From Elusimicrobia bacterium RIFCSPLOWO2_01_FULL_60_11 (GTDB taxonomy: Bacteria > Elusimicrobiota > Elusimicrobia > 2-02-FULL-39-32): 11,923 nt of DNA. Position numbers and translations under genes: made by a program. The notes under the pieces are model-generated. The model was not told the DNA's origin. It made no database searches and saw nothing but the letters and a program-made list of their open reading frames with translations. Shown piece after piece: positions 7,073 to 11,923 of this stretch. The stretch is taken from positions 1-11,923 of the forward strand of contig MGUS01000080.1 of assembly GCA_001800085.1 (NCBI GenBank), read 5' to 3'. The first letter of the stretch is position 1. Every line of letters begins with the position of its first letter.

Positions 7073-8167
7073 AAATTTTTCGAGCTTCGCGCCGGGGTAA
7101 TAGAATTTAAGGATCTTGGCGTAGCCGGCGCCCTTCTCCGCCTTCCCTTTCGCGCCTTCCTGGCACATCCCCACCCCATGGCCCCAGCCCCTGCCGCTGA
7201 ACACGAACCCGCCGCCGGACCTTTTGACCTTGTCGATGTGCGCGGAACGGATGATGTTGGCGCCCAGCATGGCTCGGAACCTGGCGGCGCGCAATTTGAC
7301 CTGTCCGGTTCCGTAGCGGATCAGGACGTTCCCGGCGGAGACGCGGATGGACTTGAGCGGCGGGACCACCACGATGCGGGCGCGGATAAGCGCGGCTGCG
7401 ATGTCTTCGGCGCTCACCGTGTTCTCCCAGAAGTGGTGCGGCGCTGATCTGCAGAAATCGCAGCGGATGGACCTCAGATAAGGAACGTTCTCGGACCTTT
7501 CCCAGACATCGACGGGGTCCAGGGTCCTGCCGCCGCAGTTGGAGAAGAAAAAAGTGCCGGCGGGATTCCCCTTATAAAGGAGGATCTCGTTATGGGTATC
7601 CGCCACCGCCCGGTTCGTCCTCTCATCCTCGCTCTCCAACCCGCCGAAGACCTGGCAGTGGACCGTGGAACAGAGGTCGTAACCTTCCGAAGCATGGCGG
7701 CCCAGGCTGCGCAGGGCGAAGGTCCGGCTGGCCACGGCCTGGGACTTGAGCGCTTCCGACGGCCAGCCCGCGCCCGCCTCCCGGGGAAGGATGCCTTTCA
7801 CATAGTCATCCAGTTCGATGTCATCGATGACGTGGACCCCACCCTTGGACGCTTTCCTTATTATAAGGGCGCCGCGGTAGCGCAGGGTGTTGACCGTTAA
7901 AAACCTGCCCTTCACGCGGCTCGTGACCCGCACGGGCAGGCGGAACACCTGGCTCTCAGGGGAGATCTTGACGGCCTCTTTGAATCGGAGCACCTTGCCG
8001 CTCTGCAGTTCCTTGACATCAAAGCCCCCCTCGCAATCCACCCAGGCGGACGGGGCATTGGTGAGGATAGCAACGAGGAGGGTTTTTAAGGGATCTGCCG
8101 GTGCGGCCCGAGCGCCCGAGCAAAGAAGTAAGAGGAAAACAACACCCAGAAAACGTCTCAAGAACAT
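7070..8167 (-). CDS. SpoIID/LytB-domain protein, probable secreted peptidoglycan lytic transglycosylase
   Basis: The 365-residue product has a signal peptide: basic MFLRR, a hydrophobic core at about 6-17 and an AxA-type cleavage region near residue 20-22. The SpoIID domain follows. LDDYVKGILPREAGAGWPSEALKSQAVASRTFAL at about 119-151 holds the catalytic-position Glu130. Cys166, His170 and Cys171 resemble the zinc site described for clostridial SpoIID. FSNCGGRT (208-215) and GRGWGHGVGMCQEGA (325-339) are also family signatures. SpoIID cleaves glycan strands already stripped of peptides during sporulation, but homologues are common in non-sporulating bacteria, where they trim denuded glycans. 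The rest of the window is that of an LPS producer, so a role in division or wall remodelling is more likely than sporulation. The ATG at 8167 has no Shine-Dalgarno. It ends 14 bases before yajC. Confidence 0.9.
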   Translation of the reverse strand: MFLRRFLGVVFLLLLCSGARAAPADPLKTLLVAILTNAPSAWVDCEGGFDVKELQSGKVLRFKEAVKISPESQVFRLPVRVTSRVKGRFLTVNTLRYRGALIIRKASKGGVHVIDDIELDDYVKGILPREAGAGWPSEALKSQAVASRTFALRSLGRHASEGYDLCSTVHCQVFGGLESEDERTNRAVADTHNEILLYKGNPAGTFFFSNCGGRTLDPVDVWERSENVPYLRSIRCDFCRSAPHHFWENTVSAEDIAAALIRARIVVVPPLKSIRVSAGNVLIRYGTGQVKLRAARFRAMLGANIIRSAHIDKVKRSGGGFVFSGRGWGHGVGMCQEGAKGKAEKGAGYAKILKFYYPGAKLEKF

Positions 8168-8218
8168 AGTTTGATAAAAGTTAACAGGCGAAGAGTTGTG
8201 GCGGATGCTTTTTTAACC

Positions 8219-8578
8219 CTACTTTTGGGCGTTGTATTCTTCCAATATCTTTTTTGCTTTTATTTCCAGAACGGGGATATCTTTCATGATCGTATCCCAA
8301 ACGATGTCGAGATTGGCGTCTTCGTAATGATGGATCAACAAATCCCGCATCCGCGCCATGGACTTCCAGGGAATTTCCGGATATTTCTCATAAAAAGCGC
8401 TATCAGCATCGCGAAGCCTTTTTGAGACTTCTCCGATGACTTCAAGGCACCGGATCAAAGAGAGTTGGATATTGAAGTCTTTTTGGAATTGGTCTCGGGT
8501 AAGAGAACTGCTTTGGGATACGATATGCTTCGAATATTTTAAAATGTCCTCCAGATAACTGGAGATTTGCTTCTTCAC
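8219..8578 (-). CDS. hepT: HepT-like HEPN toxin (DUF86 family)
   Basis: The 119-residue, largely helical product matches the HepT/DUF86 HEPN family. Its key motif R-x4-H-x-Y is present as RDLLIHHY at residues 78-85 (Arg78, His83, Tyr85). HEPN toxins of this type are RNases, and the MNT partner is known to silence them by transferring AMP to the motif tyrosine. The start is GTG at 8578-8576, overlapping the TGA stop of the MNT gene (GTGA), so toxin synthesis depends on antitoxin translation. Base use is clearly AT-richer than in the flanking genes: 8221-8280 is about 35% G+C by hand count. This suggests recent acquisition. The stop lies 51 bases before the spoIID-like start, and I see no terminator hairpin between them. 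Confidence 0.88.
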   Translation of the reverse strand: MKKQISSYLEDILKYSKHIVSQSSSLTRDQFQKDFNIQLSLIRCLEVIGEVSKRLRDADSAFYEKYPEIPWKSMARMRDLLIHHYEDANLDIVWDTIMKDIPVLEIKAKKILEEYNAQK

Positions 8579-8856
8579 AGGATGTCTATTTTCTCATTCA
8601 TGATCGTTTTGCGTAAGGAGGGTTTAATGAAATCATACTGGACAAGGTCGACCGGACGATGCAGCGCATCCTCAAGGTCTGAGCAGAGGCCGCCCAAGCC
8701 GAAGAGCGTCATGCCGAGGGGAGGCTGAATCAAAAGGTCGATGTCGCTTTTAGGGGTTTGTTCCCCCCGGACGAAAGACCCAAAGATGCTAGCACGGGCC
8801 ACGCCGTAACTCTTTAAGATAGGGATGGTTCTATTCACAATTTCCTGGTCTATCAT
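8575..8856 (-). CDS. mntA: MNT-domain nucleotidyltransferase antitoxin of HEPN/MNT pair
   Basis: This is a minimal nucleotidyltransferase. ATG at 8856 gives 93 residues starting MIDQEIVNRTIPIL. The catalytic signature GSFVRGEQTPKSDIDLLI (about 26-43) contains the GS-x10-D-x-D pattern with both metal-binding aspartates. Antitoxins of this type AMPylate the HepT tyrosine. A longer frame upstream to 9039 exists but passes through the promoter region, so I reject it. ATG at 8862 is an alternative, giving two more residues, but it directly abuts the TATACT box; the predicted transcript would start at or next to the ATG at 8856. Like hepT, the gene is AT-richer than its neighbours. Its stop overlaps the hepT start by four bases. 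Confidence 0.87.
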   Translation of the reverse strand: MIDQEIVNRTIPILKSYGVARASIFGSFVRGEQTPKSDIDLLIQPPLGMTLFGLGGLCSDLEDALHRPVDLVQYDFIKPSLRKTIMNEKIDIL

Positions 8857-8862
8857 ACCCAT

Positions 8863-8891
8863 AGTATAGCTTCCGAAAGGTGGTTTTTCAA
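8863..8891 (-). promoter_or_regulatory. Sigma-70-type promoter for mntA-hepT
   Basis: On the minus strand TTGAAA (8891-8886) is followed after exactly 17 bases by TATACT (8868-8863), close to the ideal TTGACA-N17-TATAAT. The transcription start would fall about seven bases on, near 8857-8856, which is the first base of the mntA ATG. A leaderless message is therefore predicted. Confidence 0.7.
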
Positions 8892-8920
8892 TGCGTGACA
8901 CTACCCCTATTTTAGCAAAT

Positions 8921-8949
8921 TTGAATTTTTTGCCGGAATGTGATACGCT
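8921..8949 (+). promoter_or_regulatory. Sigma-70-type promoter with extended -10 for the porV-like gene
   Basis: TTGAAT (8921-8926) lies 17 bases before TACGCT (8944-8949), which is preceded by TG at 8941-8942 as in extended -10 promoters. The predicted start of transcription, about 8955-8957, is only two to four bases before the TTG start codon at 8959. It is divergent from the mntA-hepT promoter, with 29 bases between the two -35 boxes. The imperfect inverted repeat gcaaa/tttgc (8915-8919 and 8929-8933) flanks this -35 and could bind a repressor, though it is short. Confidence 0.55.
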
Positions 8950-8958
8950 TATCCGAAG

Positions 8959-9912
8959 TTGGTTGAAAAGCGCAGGCATGTCCTTCTCGTCCTCCTCTGC
9001 GTGCTGATGGGGACGGGCCCGGTTCTGTCGGCCGGCCAAAGAGCCCTGCCCTTCCTCCTGATCGTTCCGGGGGCCAGGGCGGCCGCTCTGGGAGAGGCCT
9101 TCACGGGAGTGGCCCGGGGCCCCGAAGCCGTCAGCTTCAATCCCGCGGGGCTTGCCGGTGAGACGCGGAAACAGATCTCATTGCAGCACACATTTTTCAT
9201 CGATGGGATTCTCTACGATAACCTGATCTACCTGCATCCTCACACTTCGGGCACCTGGGCCGCGCAAGCCGGCTTTTTGAGCGTCAAAGGGCTTAAAAAG
9301 ACCGTCGCGGACCCTACCGTCGCGGACGGATTCGCCGAACGGGGAGACATCTCCACCAACGACATGATGGCCGCCGCCTTCTATTCCAGGAATCTGACGC
9401 CGCGCGTGAGCGCGGGCGCGGGCGCCAAGTTCGCCAGGGAATCCCTCCATGACGCCACCGTCACCGCGGCCGCCTTTGACTTGGGGATCCTTTACAGGGA
9501 CGGGAACCTGCCTCTGGACGTCGGCGTTTCCGTCCAGAACCTGGGAGCGACCGATACTCCGCGCACCTTGAGAGCCGGGTTTTCGGTGAGGAAGAGCAAG
9601 ACACCCTCCTTCTCCTGGGTCCCTGAGGACAGCATGGCCGCGGTGGATGTCTCCCGCCCCCTCTATGACGGCGACCCCGTGGCCGGCGCCGGCATCGAGA
9701 TCCCTTTCAGCGGCAAGCGGGTGACGGCGCGCGCGGGATACCGCTACCCTTTGGCCGGCCAGCACCTGGGCCACGCGATGTCCGTCCCCGGCGGATTCGC
9801 CTTGGGTTTCGGGCTTGATTTTTCCGGCTGGAACGCCGACTATTCGGCAAGCTCGTTCGGGGAATTGGGGTTGGCCCACCGCCTCTCCTTCTCCATCGGC
9901 ATCGGCTCATGA
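8959..9912 (+). CDS. PorV/PorQ-like (UPF0164-type) outer-membrane beta-barrel protein
   Basis: The 317-residue product starts with a signal peptide: VEKRRH, a hydrophobic stretch (about 8-23) and PVLSA as the likely cleavage site. The mature start GARAAALGEAFTGVARGPEAVSFNPAGLAG (about 38-67) is the signature of PorV/PorQ and FadL-like barrels. The rest is made of alternating amphipathic strands and turns, for example VSVQNLGATDTPRTLRAGFS and VTARAGYRYPL, ending with a short aromatic strand (LSFSIGIGS). In Bacteroidota PorV works in type IX secretion, but related proteins in other phyla have no assigned role and no other type IX gene is visible here. The TTG start at 8959 is the only nearby start that keeps the basic n-region of the signal peptide. 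The stop overlaps the ATG of the next gene (ATGA), so the two are probably co-translated. Confidence 0.85.
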   Translation: MVEKRRHVLLVLLCVLMGTGPVLSAGQRALPFLLIVPGARAAALGEAFTGVARGPEAVSFNPAGLAGETRKQISLQHTFFIDGILYDNLIYLHPHTSGTWAAQAGFLSVKGLKKTVADPTVADGFAERGDISTNDMMAAAFYSRNLTPRVSAGAGAKFARESLHDATVTAAAFDLGILYRDGNLPLDVGVSVQNLGATDTPRTLRAGFSVRKSKTPSFSWVPEDSMAAVDVSRPLYDGDPVAGAGIEIPFSGKRVTARAGYRYPLAGQHLGHAMSVPGGFALGFGLDFSGWNADYSASSFGELGLAHRLSFSIGIGS

Positions 9913-11923
9913 ACAAAACCGGCACTTCCACCAGCGTCGAACGCGCCTCCAAGTACCTGGACCTGGCGTTCCCCATATTCTTCTTCCTGATGGCGGTGGC
10001 CTTCTACCTGCGCACCTACGATTCCGCCCAGGTCAAGATCACCATCCTCCAGATGTGCGGCACCATCCTCGTCGCGCTCTGGTTCTACAAAGTGTTCGAA
10101 TCCGGCCACTGGCCTTTCAACAAGAACCAGACCCTGATCGTGCTCCCCATCATCGCCATGTTCATCTCCGTCGTCATCTCGTTCATCATGTCCCCCCTGC
10201 ACTGGGGGAGTTTCGGGGACTTCATCCGGCGGGTCATCTATGCCGGCATCGCCATGATCGCGGTGACGGAGATGACCTCCCTGGCGGACTTCAGGCGCAT
10301 CACCCAGTGGCTGATCTGGGCCGTGGCCGTGGCCACGATCTACGGGCTCATCCAGTGGATCGACTTCAACTTCTTCCCCCCCGGACCCCCGACGGTGGGG
10401 CTGGACAAATTCGTCTGGAGGCGGGCTTTCGGGGTGCGGGTCTTCTCCACCTTCGGCAACCCCAATTTCTACAGCAACTTCCTGGTCATCATGATCCCGG
10501 TCATGGTGGCGTCGTATTTGAAGAGCAAAAAATTCTATCTTCTGCCCTTGATCGTTCTCACCCTCGTCAACATCTATTGGACGGGCTCCAAAGGGCCTTT
10601 CATGGGCGTCCTGGCCGGCACCGCCGTCTTCGGATTCTTCTTCACCCGGTTCTTCGTCCAGAGCAAGCAGGTGAGGAACATGGTCTTCGGGATCTGCGGC
10701 GCCATCATCCTCAGCATGGGGAGCCTCATCTATTACAAGGTCTTCGTCGCGCACGCCGGCCTCACGTCCTTCTCCTTCCGCGTCTACACCTGGCTCTCCA
10801 CCTGGGAGATGATCAACGCGCGCCCCGTGCTGGGCAACGGCATCGGGACCTTCTGGGTGATCTACCCGGCCTACCGCCGGCCCGCCATCTTCCACATCGA
10901 GGGCAAGCACAACACGGAGACCGACCACGCCGAGAACGAGCATCTCGAGGTCTGGATGGACGAAGGCATCGTCGGCATGGGCCTCTGGATCTGGCTCATC
11001 TTGAACATCGTCGTCGGCATCTATAAGTCCCTCAAATTCCTGACTTCCCAGCCCACCCGTGCCGGGCCGATCCTCGACCTCTCGAAATTCCCCGAAGAGG
11101 CCTACTACATGCTGGGTTTCACCTCCGGGATGCTCGGCATGCTCATCCACAACAACACCGACGTCTCCATGAGGTTCGTCTCTTCCGGCACGCCTTTCTG
11201 GCTTCTGGTGGGCTTGAACACCGCTCTCATCATGTACAGCCCTCTCCCCGAAAATCAGGCGGCCCACGCCGGGGCGCCGCCGCTTCCGGAGTCCCCGTCA
11301 CCCGCCCGCCTGACGATACTCAAGATCGCCCGCGGCCTGGCCGCGGCGGCCACCGTCATCGTCGCGTTCCGCCTCTTGAGGGAATTCGACTGGTGCCAGA
11401 TGCGGGACGGTTACCGCAACGAGAACGAGGTCCCTCATTTCCTCATCACCTGGGCCTTTTTCCTCATCACCTGGGGAGCTTCCGTCTATTGGTTCCTGAT
11501 GCTGTCCCTTAAAGCCACGCGCGTCAAATCGGCCGCGGTCCTGGCCCTGGCCACTCCGCTCCTGGTCTGGTTCTGGGGGTTCTTCCTGGGGGACATCAAC
11601 CACAACCGCGCCATATTCTTTTCCAAGCAGGGCATCTGGTCCAAAGGCGGGGAGTTCGACGCGAGGGTCGCGCAGTTCCCCCCGGAATACCAGCTCATGT
11701 ACCGCGGCCAGGGGGGCGGGTTCCTCGACGAGAGATCCGCGATGGGCAAGACGGTCAATTTCCTTTTTCCGGAGACCTTCTGGTGGCAGAGGGGGATCGG
11801 CGGCGCCCTGGACCACTACTATGAAGTCCACCGCCTGAGCCCTTACTTCATCATGGCCCATTACTTCCGCGGGAACGTTTACAACGACTGGGGTTCCGAA
11901 TACGCCAACAAAGCTTTGGACGC
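9909..11923 (+). CDS. O-antigen ligase/polymerase family membrane protein, probably with C-terminal TPRs (partial at right edge)
   Basis: The gene runs off the window after 671 full codons. The N-terminal half is highly hydrophobic, with about ten membrane segments between residues 18 and 445. Wzy_C/WaaL family features are in order: YWTGSKGPFMGVLAG (223-237), the large periplasmic loop with FRVYTWLSTWEMINARPVLGNGIGTFWVIYPAYR (290-323), then a His/Glu-rich HAENEHLEVWMDEGIVGMG (340-358). A second hydrophobic block covers about 466-565. The segment before the edge (SPYFIMAHYFRGNVYNDWGSEYANKALDA, about 644-672) reads like the start of tetratricopeptide repeats, which often follow this domain. 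The family ligates O-antigen to lipid A-core, polymerises glycans, or transfers glycans to proteins; sequence alone does not separate these. ATG at 9909 overlaps the porV-like stop (ATGA) and has no Shine-Dalgarno. Long frames on the opposite strand here are shadows of its GC-rich codons. Confidence 0.87.
   Translation, partial: MNKTGTSTSVERASKYLDLAFPIFFFLMAVAFYLRTYDSAQVKITILQMCGTILVALWFYKVFESGHWPFNKNQTLIVLPIIAMFISVVISFIMSPLHWGSFGDFIRRVIYAGIAMIAVTEMTSLADFRRITQWLIWAVAVATIYGLIQWIDFNFFPPGPPTVGLDKFVWRRAFGVRVFSTFGNPNFYSNFLVIMIPVMVASYLKSKKFYLLPLIVLTLVNIYWTGSKGPFMGVLAGTAVFGFFFTRFFVQSKQVRNMVFGICGAIILSMGSLIYYKVFVAHAGLTSFSFRVYTWLSTWEMINARPVLGNGIGTFWVIYPAYRRPAIFHIEGKHNTETDHAENEHLEVWMDEGIVGMGLWIWLILNIVVGIYKSLKFLTSQPTRAGPILDLSKFPEEAYYMLGFTSGMLGMLIHNNTDVSMRFVSSGTPFWLLVGLNTALIMYSPLPENQAAHAGAPPLPESPSPARLTILKIARGLAAAATVIVAFRLLREFDWCQMRDGYRNENEVPHFLITWAFFLITWGASVYWFLMLSLKATRVKSAAVLALATPLLVWFWGFFLGDINHNRAIFFSKQGIWSKGGEFDARVAQFPPEYQLMYRGQGGGFLDERSAMGKTVNFLFPETFWWQRGIGGALDHYYEVHRLSPYFIMAHYFRGNVYNDWGSEYANKALD
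11439..11475 (+). repeat. In-frame tandem duplication within the O-antigen ligase-like gene
   Basis: The 16-base string ttcctcatcacctggg occurs at 11439-11454 and again at 11460-11475, a 21-base period that keeps the frame. It gives the protein FLITWAF followed by FLITWGA (residues 511-524) inside a hydrophobic segment. This looks like a small recent duplication by replication slippage. Confidence 0.7.

Noticed and set aside
8168..8218. Possible terminator between hepT and the spoIID-like gene
   Set aside because: There is a short A/T-rich tract but no stem able to form a rho-independent terminator on the minus strand.
8857..9039. Longer upstream start for mntA
   Set aside because: The extra 61 residues run through two promoters and into the porV-like gene; MNT antitoxins normally start just before the helix seen at MIDQEI.
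9840..11267. 475-codon open frame on the minus strand, and a 403-codon plus frame at 9815-11026
   Set aside because: Both are shadows of the GC-rich O-antigen ligase-like gene. Their translations are low-complexity and rich in His/Asp/Glu/Arg/Pro, with no family motifs, whereas the frame from 9909 gives clear membrane segments and Wzy_C features.
1..11923. CRISPR arrays, tRNA genes, insertion sequences
   Set aside because: Scanned by eye on both strands; no spaced direct repeats, cloverleaf candidates or transposase motifs were seen.

Overview
The window is a gene-dense, GC-rich stretch from a diderm (Gram-negative) bacterium. It carries the inner-membrane protein export genes yajC-secD-secF, the lipopolysaccharide (LPS) inner-core genes for Kdo transferase and ADP-heptose transferase, a PorV-like outer-membrane barrel protein and an O-antigen ligase/polymerase family membrane protein. 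PorV/PorQ-like (UPF0164-type) barrels, a SpoIID-like protein in an LPS producer and fused LPS genes would suit an uncultured lineage such as Elusimicrobiota or Omnitrophota. That placement is a guess from gene content, not a measured one. There are no tRNA, rRNA, CRISPR or transposase genes, and no stretch over 300 bases lacks a gene.

Layout. Positions 1-8167 are a single run of minus-strand genes, read from high to low coordinate: spoIID-like, yajC, secD, secF, a small gene resembling the methionine-synthase activation domain, a DUF374 acyltransferase-WaaA fusion, an unusual GT9 heptosyltransferase with an extra N-terminal half, and the start of a GT4-type glycosyltransferase that leaves the window at position 1. 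Neighbouring genes overlap by 1-8 bases or are 4-6 bases apart from yajC downward, so this looks like one co-translated operon joining Sec export to LPS core assembly. Positions 8219-8856 hold an AT-richer MNT/HepT (MntA-HepT) toxin-antitoxin pair, also on the minus strand. Positions 8857-8958 hold two divergent promoters. Positions 8959-11923 on the plus strand hold a PorV-like gene overlapping an O-antigen ligase-like gene that runs off the right end.

How the genes fit together. WaaA adds Kdo to lipid A, GT9 enzymes add heptose, GT4 enzymes extend the core, and WaaL/Wzy-type proteins ligate or polymerise the outer chain. SecDF-YajC supports export of envelope proteins such as the PorV-like barrel and the SpoIID-like murein enzyme. 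The window is therefore an envelope biogenesis locus with a toxin-antitoxin pair set in the middle.

Points most worth a second look: the N-N-C architecture of the GT9 protein, the acyltransferase-Kdo transferase fusion, a degenerate MetH-activation-like protein carrying a REP-like hairpin within its coding sequence, and three predicted promoters whose start sites would fall on or next to the start codon (leaderless mRNAs). I did not find a clearly new multi-gene defence or mobile system.
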